DNA of 64,000 nt. Origin: Leguminivora glycinivorella. Lineage: Eukaryota > Arthropoda > Insecta > Lepidoptera > Tortricidae. A program made the position numbers and the translations under genes. The stretch spans positions 10,806,783 through 10,870,782 of the forward strand of contig NC_062980.1 in assembly GCF_023078275.1 (NCBI RefSeq). Reading direction: 5' to 3'. The first letter of the stretch is position 1; every line of letters begins with the position of its first letter. The notes beneath the pieces were generated by a model that saw nothing but the letters and a program-made list of their open reading frames with translations, was not told the origin of the DNA and did not search any database. Below, piece after piece: positions 11,187-24,981 of the stretch.

Positions 11187-14081
11187 ATAAGTGGGAACGC
11201 TGCCTAAGAGTATACTTATTACAAAAAAATAATTGTAAAAATTACTATGCATTGCATGTTTCGGTTAGCCACGGCATATAATTACATGTTGCAATTGAAC
11301 TGTCACCCCTAAAACAAATTTCAATTAAAAAACCTAATAGTATTTTGTTATGCGGGGTTGCGGCTGAATATCATTACATCAGTACAAAGGGTACGAACGA
11401 CACAAGTTTATCTCTTAGAAGGACCATTGGCTTTATTGAAAGCTGTGCTTGCTTTATTCTATTCCCGCCCTTTGGAGCATAAAGTTATTTTCACAACAAA
11501 GCACGTGGGGTTCCAAGCTCCTTATATTGGGTCTCTCTTGAGCCGCTCCATTGTGATCTTAATGCTGTATTATATTAATGCGATAAACATCTCCGAGACG
11601 ATATCTATTCTCAGCCTTTTCATTTTTAATATTAGCAAACTCAAACCAAAAAGCTCAGGTTGCTAGCTTATTGGTAACTCGAGGAATGAATCAAGATTAA
11701 TGTAATTTAATCCTCGAATCAATTGTTAAGAATTACTTTTAACCGCTATTGTGTTTAATGTTGAAGACATGTCATGTTCATGCTCCAGATGGCATAAATA
11801 ATACAATGCACATTACAGTATCTATGTGATGTCAAAACGTGCTTATAAAATATAATAACCATATTAAAACACTCCCAGTTGGATGACAAGGCATGAAAAT
11901 CCAAATTTAGTGAGCATTCTATGGAACGGACGGCCGCGCCGCGGCACCCAGCACAATGAAACCTTGCCTTCCCTGAATAATTGCCGTATTTAACTCTAGA
12001 GGTTTACCGTCCGGATTGCATCACAATGGAGTATTTAGTCCGTGAATGAAGCTAAAAAACTATTGTTATACTTGAGACAAATAAACTCATATGGAGTTCG
12101 CCAGACAATGACACAGCAAACACATCAGAATCAGGCGACACTTCAGAAGATTCGGTTAATTCATGACCTTAAGTATTCAGTGGTATAACTATGGGAATTC
12201 ATTGGTAATTCTTAGCCACTACTGGTATAGCGTCTCTAATAGCTGCCGAGTAAGCTCTAAAATTCGTGCTGAAAAAAGTCCAGAAGTGGAAGGTTTTCCT
12301 TTTTTAGGCAAGAACTCGCACCCAGTATGTTATGAGTTAATACCCACATTCAACAAATTATGCGTTAGCATGTTCTTGTTAGCGCTCGAATCAATTTATT
12401 CAATTAAAGACGGAGGGATTAGGTTGAAATCTAATCGTCTGAGTTAAACCATATAATGATTTTGATTTAGTAAACGGAGCCTCGAGCAACTGTATCATAG
12501 ATGATGCGTAGCCACCTTAAAATTAATTATCGTCTTCAACGAAACGCATGCGCCTGAGCATGTTTTACGACCGGAGCAAGATCATAACCGTTCACAGAAA
12601 CCATCAACAAAAGAAATCATATGAAAGAATCTATTCACGAAAACACATATTGCATTCACTCCTTTTGAAGCTCATAAATAACTTTGATGACTTTTTGTTT
12701 CATCAGAAACGGGCGATTTATCTCAATCGCCGTAATGTTGCCGCTATAAGTGCTTGGGTGTAAACTTTTTGTAAATGATAAAAGTTGTATGGTGGGGGTA
12801 CGTACGAGTATGCAGCGTGGTGACGGTCGGCGCGGCGAAGCCTGCCGCGCGGCGCGGCGCCTGAGTAATCGGTATACGAGTTGCCTCCTCGGATTTATGT
12901 CCCGTTTCTACTCCCGACCACAATGGAATATTTAGGGCGAGAATAAAACTTTGCACCGCACGCCTATATTTTATTCCAATCGTGACATGTGAATGCTTTA
13001 TTTTTTGCAAAGCATCATGCAGCTTGTTTCGCTCATGTAAAGTACCTTCACAACAAAATAGTATTAAGTGAGTGACATTAAATGTCCAGTAATAATGGAA
13101 TATCAGCCCCACAGGTCAGCGCGCTCTTTCCATTAATTAGGCATACGCCCCATAGGTACATGCATAAAAAGTTCTATCAGCTTGTAACTAAAAAGTACGA
13201 CATTTTGGCATTTATAGTTACTGAAATAAGGGAAAAATATGTGCTTCGACACTTTCGACCAAGATACTCTGGTTTCAAGTATACCTATACCTATTTGTCA
13301 AGTATTAACATTTTCATGTTAATAGGTGCATTAAAATGATTGATGAAATATGTTATGGTTACGAGTTTTCAACAAGGGCCGTGGCCGTTAACCGTGTAAA
13401 ACATGTTTATAATACGCCGCCATTTTGTTTACAATCGGAATACATCTACAGCGCTTCATTGTGATGTCACATCAACCAGTGTATGTTGTTGGGATATCAT
13501 GATTTTAAGAGATACAAATAACAGTAACAAACACTGGATACTTTTAGAAACTCACAATTATTGAGTTAAACGAGAAAATGTGTATTCTGTCTGAACCGTG
13601 AAGAAATTCTAATTTTCTAGTTTTTTTTAATAAACTAACTGAAATCCTAATCAATTTTGAAATAGGTAGTACAAAGAACGTAAGTCACATAAGTATTACC
13701 TACCGCCACCATGAAATTTCTTCTACATCGAGAAATTTCTATTCGAAGAGTACGAAATCAGCTTAATTGGCACGGCGTGGCGTGTTCGCTGAGATAACAC
13801 CTATACCCAGCAGGACACAGGCGGCTGATAAATAAAAACCTTGACACAAACACATTAAGAGCTACTTTTGCTTGCCTGTTTGATCAGTAAGGTACTTTTA
13901 GCTTATTATAAGTGCCGCGAAGCGCCGCAGCCAATCACCCTGGACACTCGATTAACACTTATGGACCTTATCGCTACGCCAATATGAATAAAATTATAAA
14001 AGCTTTTTATCTCCACGAGTTTACTACATCGCGTCAATGTACGATTAAGCAAGTTGTCCTTTTAACGAAGTTAAATCCTTT
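11187..14081. other. Non-coding stretch with one GC patch
   Basis: No gene or named repeat recognised. A short GC-rich block at about 12810-12865 (GGCGCGGCG words) stands out from the AT-rich background. Open frames at 11358-11666 (102 codons) and 12744-13112 (122 codons, minus) lack motifs and are not called. Confidence 0.55.
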
Positions 14082-14536
14082 ATTGATAATTGACAGTGAG
14101 AGAGTTGCCTTAAAAGAGAAACAATGGCAAATAAAATTTTTTTAGCGATGGGGATAATACCGACCAGCATAAACTCTAATTTTAGATATTCCAGAAGGCT
14201 CCTTTAGTCTTCATCTGGAAGATGGTATCAATATTAGGAAATTTAAATTGAGTTTGCGACTGAATAATTGCAATATCAAATTGATTATTGATAGTGAGCG
14301 AGCTGTCTTAGAAAGAGAATCAATGGCAAATAATAGATTTGTTGCCCTGAAGAGAATACAGATCAGCTGCCAAGCTAAAATTGATAAAGTATAAACTGAA
14401 GGTATCTAATAATTAAATATTCCAGAAGGCATTTTAGTCTACATCTAGAAGATGGAATTGGAATTTTTAGTGGGATAATTTCGGAGAAGTAGTAATTAAA
14501 CTGAGTTGGGGACTGCATAATTGCAATTTGCATAAG
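14082..14536. repeat. Diverged tandem duplication, about 200-bp unit
   Basis: Unit 1 (14082-14278) and unit 2 (14279-14536) share blocks in the same order. These are ATTGATA.TTGA.AGTGAG, CAATGGCAAATAA, ATATTCCAGAAGGC, TTTAGTCT.CATCT.GAAGATGG and GACTG.ATAATTGCAAT. The second unit has a small insertion in its middle. No coding role is apparent. Confidence 0.75.
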
Positions 14537-15913
14537 TTTGAAAAGCAAGCTTACTATTTCTGCAGTAGTGCCGCGTAGTTCATTCACAGGTTCCGAATAG
14601 CAGTGATGAGAGGAATGGGCAATTGAATGCGCTATGGTTTATTTTGAAACTGGTTTTAGATTTTCCGTCGATAACGTCGTCTGGAGCTTGAGGGCAAGGC
14701 GCGGCCGTCCTTAGTAATTCAGCAGGCCTGTGCAGTTTAGCGATAGGAAGAAGGCAGTAGCTAGAGGGTTCGCAAACAGAATAATAAACGCGACTAGTGT
14801 TTAAAGAAAGACGTTAAAGACAAGGTTTGGAACAGTGTGAGTGGCATGGTAGCGTGCAAAGCGGAGATCCATTTAATGTAGTCTGCCGTGTGCTGCCGCC
14901 AACAAACAAATTACGGATGCAAACACGACGCAACACGCGAACCTTGAAAGCCTTTTGCTTGCTTTGTCAATTTTGTTTCTCCCTCGGTATCGCCTCCAAG
15001 TCGCTCGGCCGAGTAATTTGATAAATGTTATTGTTATTGGCAAAGCTAACAGAGTTAAGTAATTGTTTTACAGTTTGTTCGTGCTAATGCAACGTTTGCT
15101 ACAATTTCGGGATAAAAAAGCAATTTCAAACGCCCTTATCGAATATCAAAGAATAACAGTCTATAAAATTGAAATTCTTTCTCAATATTCAGTCCTTCAC
15201 TAGCTAGGTGTTATAAAGATACATTGTTATACAAAAAAAGAAATAAAAATCGTGCGGCATCAAGTCCCTAGCAGCTGTCTCGTTCAGACTTCTACAAAGG
15301 AGCCGTCAAGCGTGTCAACTGAAGAGTTTAAACTGTCTCTCGATTTAACAACTCTCCGTTCTAAATATATGACGACAGAAATAATTAGTAATGCTATTCT
15401 ACTTGTTCTAGCGAACAAGAGCAATCAAAGCAATGACCTATAAAAGTTATCAAAGCACAGAATTTTATTCACAGCTATAATTGCACTACTTTGTGGCCTT
15501 AATAGAATCAACAAACAAGTTAACTATTTACACCAATTATAAAATTATAGAAATGGAAAATAATCTAGCTTTATTTTTTGACAACAGGGAATACCTACCA
15601 TCTACCATTTGATACCTACGCTTTATTGCTTTTATTGCAGACTGTTACTCCCAACTCCCAACTAGGGTTTTGTTGCTTATTATCAACCTCTTAGGGTCAC
15701 CGCACCGTAAATATTCTGACGCGATCGTCTTTTAGGGTGGCAATAAAGGACTTACAGGTGGCAATAGATACAGATTTTACATTATATGAAGGGCATCTCC
15801 CGCAGTCAAGCGTAGACTATAATCTTTCAACGTTTTAAGCCGTTTAATTTACTATAAAAATGCGGCAAATATTTAAAAAAATGTTGATGCGAATATTTAT
15901 TTTCCTACAGAAA
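14537..15913. other. Non-coding stretch, nothing recognised
   Basis: No repeat family or conserved frame recognised. Frames at 14827-15021 and 15252-15443 are short and featureless. Confidence 0.55.
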
Positions 15914-16421
15914 AACCGGCCAAGAGCGTGTCGGGCCACGCTCAGTGTAGGGTTCCGTAGTTTTCCGTAATTTACTCAAAAACTACTGAACCTATCAAGT
16001 TCAAAATAATTTTCCTAGAAAGTCTTTATAAAGTTCTACTTTTGTGATTTTTTTCATATTTTTTAAATATATGGTTCAAAAGTTAGAGGGGGGGGGACGC
16101 ACTTTTTTTTCCTTTAGGAGCGATTATTTCCGAAAATATTAATATTATCAAAAAACGATCTAACAATATATCACACGTTGGGGTTGAAATGAAAAAAAAA
16201 AATCAGCCCCCACTTTACATGTAGGGGGGGTACCCTAATAAAACATTTTTGTCCATTTTTTATTTTTGCACTTTGTTGGCGTGATTGATATACATATTGG
16301 TACCAAATTTCAGCTTTCTAGTGCTTACGGTTACTGAGATTATCCGCGGACGGACGGACGGACGGACAGACAGACATGGCGAAACTATAAGGGTTCCTAG
16401 TTGACTACGGAACCCTAAAAA
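15914..16421 (+). repeat. GGTTCCGTA repeat family, copy 1 (full)
   Basis: About 500-bp dispersed repeat. It begins CCGGCCAAGAGCGTGTCGGG and includes AGGGTTCCGTAG near 15949. Its middle has G/C homopolymers and a TTTGTTGGCGTGATTGATAT block. It closes with tandem GGAC words, ACAGACATGGCGAAACTATA and a final TACGGAACCCT that mirrors the opening AGGGTTCCGTA. Two more copies lie at 30331-30765 and 43763-43943. I recognise it as a common lepidopteran interspersed repeat. Its transposition class is not clear from the sequence, and it has no coding capacity. Confidence 0.8.
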
Positions 16422-19400
16422 TTGTATCTCGTGCCTTATTACTGATAAAAGTGATAAACTTGTTTGAAACCTAAGTGTCGAATTAATAGTTCAACTGAAA
16501 GATGAATTATCTGCGATATCAAATAATTATTGATTAAGTTGCGATCTGTATAAGAACCTACCGGTAACTCAGATATTTTTGATCGAATTGGTATAATGGC
16601 AAAAAAGATACAAGATATTTCGGCAACTCCTAGCTGCCAAACCGAGTCGGCAACTTTACAATTTTCTTCCCAGCCAAACTGCTGTCACTATATACGCAAT
16701 CCGTGTTCACTTGAAGAGGCATTTCGTGCTCCGCTGCCTGCCAAGCTGGAGTGCTAACAGTCTTTAATAGAACAATATACCTTTGTGTCTGATCCCAAGC
16801 ACTTCCTCGCCGTTTGTAGGTAATCGAAAGGGGGAGGAGAGGGAGTAACACGGGTTCACTAATTTCGTAGTCTCGTGGGTTCAGGTCGGAGCTAAGCGCG
16901 CCGTGTTCCTACAATTTCCTCTTACTAGTTGAAATTACATATTTGAATTGGAACAATTACGTTAGAGTTTTTTTAATTTAGGGGTGTTACAGATAAGATA
17001 CACGTTTTAGTAAGTAAGTAGCCTATTAGGAAAAATACGTTTTTGAATTTCGATTAAATCACTTAGATATTTAATGAAATTAGTTAAAAAACAAAATGAA
17101 AGTTACAAGTTAAGTTATTTTTTATGTTCAAGTTGTAATGGGTAGGCGCCAAGTACTTTTGTAGTGTTAAGTCTGAACCATTCAGTTGAAGGTACTATTC
17201 GATGAGAATTAATAGAAATTTGAATATAAAACATTTTGTAAATTATTTTCGTTTATAAAAAATGGCAGTATCATTAACAGATGTGTTTCTGCTTGAAAAA
17301 ATATACTAAGTATCAAATTAACCCAAGAGTGAAGTTTTTCAATAGAACACGGAGCAAACGATGCCAAGACGAAACCGGGACAAACGAGCAACTAATTCAA
17401 TTTCTAGTGAGCCTCCCTGCGATTGGACCGTCATTACACTGTGTCTGTAAGTGGCAGAATCAGCACTGATTATGTAATAAAATTCGAAACGGGAGAAAAA
17501 TTGTCTTTGGCGACCTTATTATTGCTTTTGATCTTAGTTTGGTTGATCCGTTAGGTTGAGAATTGAGATGTAGGTAATAAAGTCAAAACAAAAATCAATT
17601 TAGTAATTCATAGTATTTAATCAACTCTAGGTATGGTGGTTTGGTTTCTTGTAGATTAGATCAATAGAAAAACGTATAACTCCTTTTTTGTTAAAATATT
17701 ATTAATAATCTATTAGGCTTAGAATAGCGACACATACAATGTATAAAACATTTTTAGTGCAAAGTCTTGTATGCCAAATCTTTTACATAGATTGTACTTT
17801 TATGTCCGTTCCATTGCACGTTATGTATACGGCCGTGAGCACGAAAGCGCAGTGTTACAAAATTTAAATTCCTAGGTAGTAACCCTATCGTATAAAACAG
17901 GTCTCAGTAGTACAGTACTAGCTGTAGTGTGTCTGCCATAGCAGACCGTGTAACTGTCAATTAGGGCTGCGCTCGGGCGCTACCCGTGTGAGCGACATCG
18001 CCTCTGACTGCTCTGTCGTTGACGTATTTACACAGGAAATGTTATATCAGAACCCTTACTTCATGCTTTGACGTAGTCATGACGTGTTAAAGTAGTGCTT
18101 TGTTGGAAACTGACCAAACAAACGTATTGTTTTCATTAAATCTGTCGTAGACGCGTAGGTTCATGAACCTGCGCATCGTGGATGTATGCATATATTTCAG
18201 TACAATTTTATACCTATTTTATATTTACGGGAAAAGGGTGATCTGGAAAATTTGGCAGCCTAACGCGGAGGCCGCGAGGACGGAGCCAAAATGCTGTGTC
18301 GTAGCTCATATTCTTGATTAATAGACTTATCTAAATAAATCATTACAACGCAGACAACTAATGAGCTAAGACTCATGTTACAAAACATTATCTACAACAA
18401 TTAATTCAATTGTAATAAGCACGCAGAATAGTTTTTGAATTTAAGGAGTATAGAAGACTAATCAAAGTGAATAGATATTTACTAGACACAGTATAATTGT
18501 TCCCAAAGCATTATAAAGTTATAGTTTTTAAAACAGTTTAAATGTTAGTTGTTGGCAAAGACATAATTATGCAACTCCGTAAAGACAGATAAAATCTAAG
18601 AAAAATACGTACCGTACCTTAAATCCATAGAGAAACAGGTACGGTGGCCTAGATGGCGTTACACCTTTGGGGAACACTCGGCTAAATGGCGCTAATATTA
18701 ATATTTGACATTTTCACACATATCAAGCTAACGATATGGGCTAAATTGTCAAAACTGACGTTCAAAAATTTTAAGCCTGTGTCGGGAGATGGCAGTCTAT
18801 GCACTGCGATTACACATTTTACTTTGACAGTAACTCTATAATACTCGATCCTCTTTGGTTGTTGGTAACTATTGCCGGCTTTTAATCGTGTGAAACGTGT
18901 GAATACATTATAATTCCTGGTAACCCCCCTGGTGGTAAATGTTACAGCCTACGCTTTTCGTAATGCTGTATTCGGACTTGTTATTTATGGGATGTTAAGT
19001 TTTTTACTAACAAAACGTCGCTAATTGACAAAATATGTTATTTAAAGTTTATGTTAAACTTGATAGTCGAGGTATATTTTTCTCCAGTAACGGATTTGTC
19101 ATACATACATTAAAATTTTCTCAATTTTGTAGTAACTCCTACTCATCAGATTATGGTATTCGGCAAAATGAACATAACTCTTGTAGTTAAACGAAGTTTT
19201 TATTTGAAATATACCTGTACACGCGGTAAAATGAATAATCAAATAGCTCCCGGGTTGAGAAATAAAAACCAAATAGGCGTAGGTATTAAAAGAGTCGAAA
19301 AAATGAAGAGCAGTTGTTGATATATCGCTAATGATTTAATGAAACAAATTAGTGGTAAAAAAGTTCATTATACTATGGAATAGGTGTAGTACAAAGGGCC

Positions 19401-21972
19401 TAGAATTGTTGTAAGTAAATAAAATTAGTAATGCCCCTGTAATAATTATAACTAATTTAAAAGTAACTAGAACATGTCAAAACGTTTAATCTGTTAGAAA
19501 TATGTTTTAATTCAGACTCACGGCATAAAATACGAACTATTATATAAGCAATACCGCTTCGAAATGCAGCGAAACTTGAACACGACTGACAAAGTTGAGG
19601 CCAGAACTGGCTCCGTGACACTTCGACTTGAACCGTCGCCTGTTCGCGCTCACGGAACTTACACGGTAAAGTAATAAATTAAATATAGACTATGAAATTG
19701 TGCTAATTTTGATAAGTAAGTATATGATAAAGTTATTATGTTGATTGATACGCATGGGATTAGTTGCCAAAACGGACACTAGAGCTCATGAGCCATAATT
19801 ATGGTAAAGATCGGGACGAAGGAGATACTAAGAGAATTGAAACATTTTTCGTCATAACTAGCGTCGAAACCTGTGGTAAAGATACGAATTAGCATAATTG
19901 GATACAATGACGAAAAGCAGCAATTTGGAAACTCCTTTCGCTCGTCTTTTAATTCAATAATTCCTTGCCTGTTGTATGATTCAGGTTTAGAAAAAAATGT
20001 CAAAACTATTGTAAAAGTAAAATAGTTAAGTATTCAACCACAATTAGGTACACTCAACGTAAATGCAGTATGTAAAGATAACAAAAAACAGTCAAAATGT
20101 AAATTCAAAATATGAATGAATAAATAAACAGTAAACAGTAATGCAGCATTAAAATGAACGGCAACCTGTGCATTTTAGAAAGCTCTTATCGCTCTCGACA
20201 TTTCCAACACAAACACAACTTACAAGAGGCGCAACTGATAAGTACTCGAACTAAGCACCTGCACACTTTAATCCAGCCGGCGTGAGCTGAATGTTGTACA
20301 CTTGTGGCGTGTCCATTATGGGCCTTCCAACTTAAGGGACATTCTAGTGACTGTAGTAATGGAAGCGACGCGACGTGGCTTGGGCAGCTGAAGTATCGAA
20401 ATGCTGGCACATGACACTTGAGATACAACTTATATGGCCGATGCAGTCGGACTGCAAGACAAAGTTGAGCGACTTGTATAGAAACTGCACATCGACGATG
20501 CAGTTGGCGTGCAGTCGTCGTTCTCACACATGTTTAAATTGGGTTGCAGTTCTTGCAGTCAGCATGTACTTATTAGTGAAATGTTTGACGCCGATATAAT
20601 TTTGATAGTCTAAAATGAAATATTCCCTTTGATTTTCGAACTAAGAGGATTTGAACTGTGTCCTTTGTGACTAGTAAGTAATAACTAACCGGGCAGAGCC
20701 CGTACTGATTACGTACTCATACCTACTTACTAGGTGCAGTTGTGGTATTGTGCAAATAATACTGATAACAGAATGTTGCCAGGAAAGATGTATTGTTAAA
20801 TTTCTTCATCGATTTCGTTCTTTGTTTCAATAACTCGAAGAAAATCTTATTGAACAAGTTAAATATTTAAACTTGGACGGCAAGGCATTGACGTGTACAA
20901 CTGCAATGCACAACTCGCAGTGTGGGAGTGAAGGAACGCTTGCACGAAACGGCACTCAATCTAGTTTCAAGCGCGGCGGCAAAACAAGAAAAAAATTCGG
21001 ATGAACTAAGATATGACGTCTGGGTTATTGTACACAACCACTGAAATTACTGAAAGTCATATTTAGGTGTGGTGCTTAGTTTTGCAACACACTAAATATA
21101 ATTTTTGAGGACTTCTTCAAAAAACACAAAAACTGTTCTGTCATTTCAAGTGGAACTTGCAAGCTATTGAGATTCATAGGTATTTCTTTTGATAATTTTC
21201 AGCTTCAAATTTAGCAGTAGAACCATATTGACGCACACATGATGAAAACCATCATGTAGCAAAGGTGAGTCACTTACAACATTCCTTAGGCATGTTTAGG
21301 TTAGTGAATATATTACTATTAAACCACTCAACGTGAATACGAAACTGCGAAGAAGGCTATGACTAAACAGAATTAAAATAGGTAGTACCTTCGCTGCGCA
21401 GCTGACCAAGACGGCACAGCCACACCTTTTAAAAAACCATTGCAATCCACTCACGTAAGGTAGGCGAGTACAAACGAACCGACGGGCTGATGCGTCACGT
21501 GCAGTACTGCACTCTTTACCCTCAACTTCAATTTAGTTAAAAGTAGTAGCTGAGTGCACCACACAGGCGTGATCTTCCCGCGGTCGAAATTCGGTCTCGC
21601 TTTTTGAAAACAACTTTATGCTCTGGAGTGTGACTGCTGTTAAATTTAAAAGTTGTAACGTACGATGTTGCTTGGGATTAAACTGCGAAATATTCCGGAA
21701 TAACGGGGGTTACTGATCCGACCGCTGGCAACGTTTTATCGTGCATTAAATATCGTTCGCCACTTTATTTCTGCGTTAGAACACAAATACAGTCAACGAT
21801 TGTATCAATTACATTTTTGTTATTTGGGTAGATTTCCAAATATAAACAGGCAAGACATTCCACTTTTATTAACACTCTTTCATTGCGCAATGATTTATAT
21901 TGTGGAGGCCAGATTTATTTTATATACAATTTATTTCTAAAGTATTTTCATTTTCATTCGTTCTCGTCTCAG
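16422..21972. other. Long non-coding stretch
   Basis: No gene identified. A segment around 18640-18900 with repeated GATGGCG/GATGGCA words resembles an interspersed repeat, but inverted ends could not be defined. A 113-codon minus frame at 20186-20527 is Cys/Leu-rich with no family match and is not called. Confidence 0.5.
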
Positions 21973-21988
21973 TGGTGATTAATCACCA
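21973..21988. promoter_or_regulatory. 16-bp perfect palindrome TGGTGATTAATCACCA
   Basis: Perfect dyad containing two overlapping GATTA/TAATC words, a homeodomain-type core. It stands alone in unannotated sequence. A regulatory role is only inferred. Confidence 0.25.
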
Positions 21989-24060
21989 ACACTAATTTAT
22001 GCAACTAATTTTGTTGCCAACTTTAAATAAAAGTCTCCTAAGCCCGCCCCTAATTTCACTTTAAGGGTGAACGTACACTAAAGTATTTTTTCCACAGTGT
22101 AAATCAAAGTGTCTTCTGCTAAAGCTAGCTTAGTGCGGCCGACTTACCGCTTTCGATTAAATTAAGTTTGTCCTCTGTCTCGTTCAAGGACCTGTCTTTA
22201 GTTAGAAAACACACTAGTTTTATGTAGGTTTACAACGTGAAAATAAACTTCATTATTATTCTGGGCACTCCATCAATATACATTTTCCCTGTGGGTCCTT
22301 TACATATCCGTTTAGAATTTCGGGACATTATAAATGAATTAACCGTCAACAAACACGATCACGCGTCGATGCTATCGGGACACATTCTTCTAACATGTCC
22401 GTTTTTTTCTACAATACTCGCACCACGACATGTGTTTCGTCAGCCAGTCGGAACCGCCCCACGGAATTACCATACAGTTGCCGACTGTATAAAAAAACCT
22501 TTTTAAAACTGTGACATGACAATGATGCGTTAACATTATGACAATGGCCCGTTAAAGGTAAATGGGAAGTGAACTCCGTTTAGTACTATTCACGATTCAC
22601 GCTTTGAGGCGGAGGTTGTTTACGCGGCGTGTCTGTTCTCTAAATACAAGTTCACTATTAGTTAGTTTGGTGTGTTAATGTTTGTGTTGCTCGTTTCGTT
22701 TATTGGACTTTTTTGTTTCCTTTAAATGAGTAATTAGTCACTGGAATTAATTTTTGTTTTTAAACAGTTACCACATAACGGTTTGAAATGTGTAGTTTGA
22801 CATATCGCATCAATATTAGCAAATCGGTACTAAACATTTTAACGCTTCAAAAAAGTCCACATGACCATCCTAACTCTGTTCAATGATGTCAACAATCTTC
22901 TTTATTTATTTACCTAACAGCGATTATATTTCTGAATGTATTTAGTATGTTAGTTTTAGATTAAACGAAATACAGAATGAATTTAGAATATCAACTGCAT
23001 TTTTCAGAAGCCAGCTCTAGTGCTTACTGGAGCGGAACCGAATTCGTGGTATTGCCGTTATATTTTTAGGCATCTCCAAATTGGTATCGATCGGCATGTG
23101 TGCCGGAAAACCAGTTTTATAGTTATGCAACGTCATTCCATTATCTGTATTCCTGGTGCATTCGACCGCCGGCACCATACCAGTTCAAATCGCTGAGAGT
23201 TCTCTTCTTTGCTTCAAAGCTTGTAACAATTTACAATATACAAGGTAGATATGACCTAGTATGTCCTGTCAGGAGTAAAAAATTAAACGTTTGTTCAATG
23301 ACTTTTATTAATTGTGAAGTTATTACACTTCTTATTTTTAATATACTTAAATTAAGTTTTATGTTCAATGTACACTACCGTTAGTGTAATTGACATCGCT
23401 TGTCTTGTTCCAAACCTAACAAATGTCGCAACAAATACGTACAATACATTACGAATTATTTAAATTAAGTGTGTTGAAATCAAAATATAATTTTAACTTA
23501 CTGAGCGAATAAACAGCATTCGCAGTTCGAGGAAAAGATCTTATACATATATTAGTATGTACGAGTATATTGGTTAAATTTGTAGTTAAGGAAGATTATT
23601 GATAACTTCAATATAAAATCACAATAATCAAGATTACTAATACCTACCAACTTTGTTGCACCTTCAGTTAATTGTATCTTAACCTGACCTCCTCATTCGT
23701 CAAGAAAGAGATAACTAGCTAAAAAAGTTACAAAATCGAAGAATATGAACATAAATTATATTGACTTTATCAATTTCATCTCGTACATTTACAAGCAGGT
23801 GCGAGGCGACTCATTTGCCACCTTTCTTTTAGGAATTCTTTGAACCTTAATGAGGACGTGTTTTTTTATCAACTTTCACGTAATTATCTTGACATTGAGT
23901 TTTTTTGTAAAATATGTCATTTTTATTAATTTATTTCAATTTTAAGCATACGAATCATACTATTTACGGCTAGGTAGCTCTATTTCTTTATTTCGTACTA
24001 AAAGAAGTATTACAATTTTGAACGTCAGAGTTTCCATCTAACTTATAACCAAATGTTTCA
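21989..24060. other. Non-coding stretch, nothing recognised
   Basis: AT-rich. Frames at 22237-22506 (89 codons) and 23100-23384 (94 codons) show no domain, signal sequence with a body, or splice framework. Confidence 0.5.
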
Positions 24061-24302
24061 ATGTCAGAATCAGAATCAGAAATATTTTTATTGCAAGATT
24101 ATGGTATTTACAATAATAGTAAAGGTGTAAGGTAAATTTTTTGTGTAACACATAATCTACCCATCAAGAGCATGCAATAATGGTTTCATTATAATTGTCT
24201 CACAATTTTTATGCTTAGGCTCAATGAATAAAATTATTAGTAACATAACTAGTAATCTGTTATCCTTGTGGTGCAATAAAGAATATTTACTTACTTACTT
24301 AC
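24061..24302 (+). mobile_element. 3' end of a non-LTR element, ACTT-repeat tail
   Basis: Ends with GTGGTGCAATAAAGAATATT followed by (ACTT)n, matching the pattern of a LINE or SINE 3' end: a polyadenylation-like AATAAA word then a short tandem tail. The upstream 200 bases carry no frame. The 5' end is truncated and the clade is undetermined. Confidence 0.5.
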
Positions 24303-24847
24303 TTACTAGTATCTAGTGTCTGTCAAGCATTAAGTACCCTAAGTGCAAATCAACTAGCAGATATAACGATTCAGACTCCAAAGGCCGCGCACATCGAGTT
24401 TGCCACAATATATGAGGCAGTACACCAATATTATTTCCAAGAACCACCTACCTACACTGGCGATACGATGGGCTATTTTAGACCAGCGTGTAACTTATAA
24501 TAGGTATGTAATTTAATGCTCAGCCAGCCCATTAAAAAGCATTCAGTCCCGCCGCTACAACACAGTGCATTAAGTATGGAGCAGAGAAACGAGAAAGTAT
24601 AGTTTTCTTTATTGTTGTTTTATATAGCTCAGTTTACAAGTCGAAGCTCCGGACGTTAAAGGATCAGTTTCTTGCGAGAGTAGATTTCAGTTGTTTTAGT
24701 GTAAATTAAAAATGAGTTTGGATTTTAATTTTGAACTCGGTACTCTCCTTTAGGCCAATTTAATGCAGATTTAAATAATTATGAAAATTAGGTTATGTTT
24801 TACTGAAGAATAATTTTAGATGATGGAACATTGTCGAGAGGCATAAA
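24303..24847. other. Non-coding stretch, nothing recognised
   Basis: Featureless AT-rich sequence between two small repeats. Confidence 0.5.
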
Positions 24848-24981
24848 TCGACGACAACAACGTATAGGGTACAATATGCAATTTTTTTTCTTCAGAAAAT
24901 TGCACCTTACCCACCAACGTACAAGGTGCTATCTGCTACAAGAAAAAATCGCAGATTGCGCCTGTACGTTGTTGTCGTCGA
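24848..24981. mobile_element. Palindromic MITE with CGACGACAACAACGTA ends
   Basis: Perfect 17-bp inverted ends (24848-24864 and 24965-24981) flank a centre in which GGTACAATATGCAATTTTTT and AAAAAATCGCAGATTGCGCC-like stretches continue the symmetry imperfectly. Non-coding. A target duplication was not resolved. Confidence 0.7.

Noticed and set aside
19125..19165. Minus-strand CTGATGA followed by a 4-bp stem and AAAA, hammerhead-like
   Set aside because: The invariant G of GAAA is absent and no stem I or III partners were found.
20186..20527. 113-codon Cys-rich minus frame
   Set aside because: No spacing pattern of a known Cys-rich family and no flanking splice or promoter signals.
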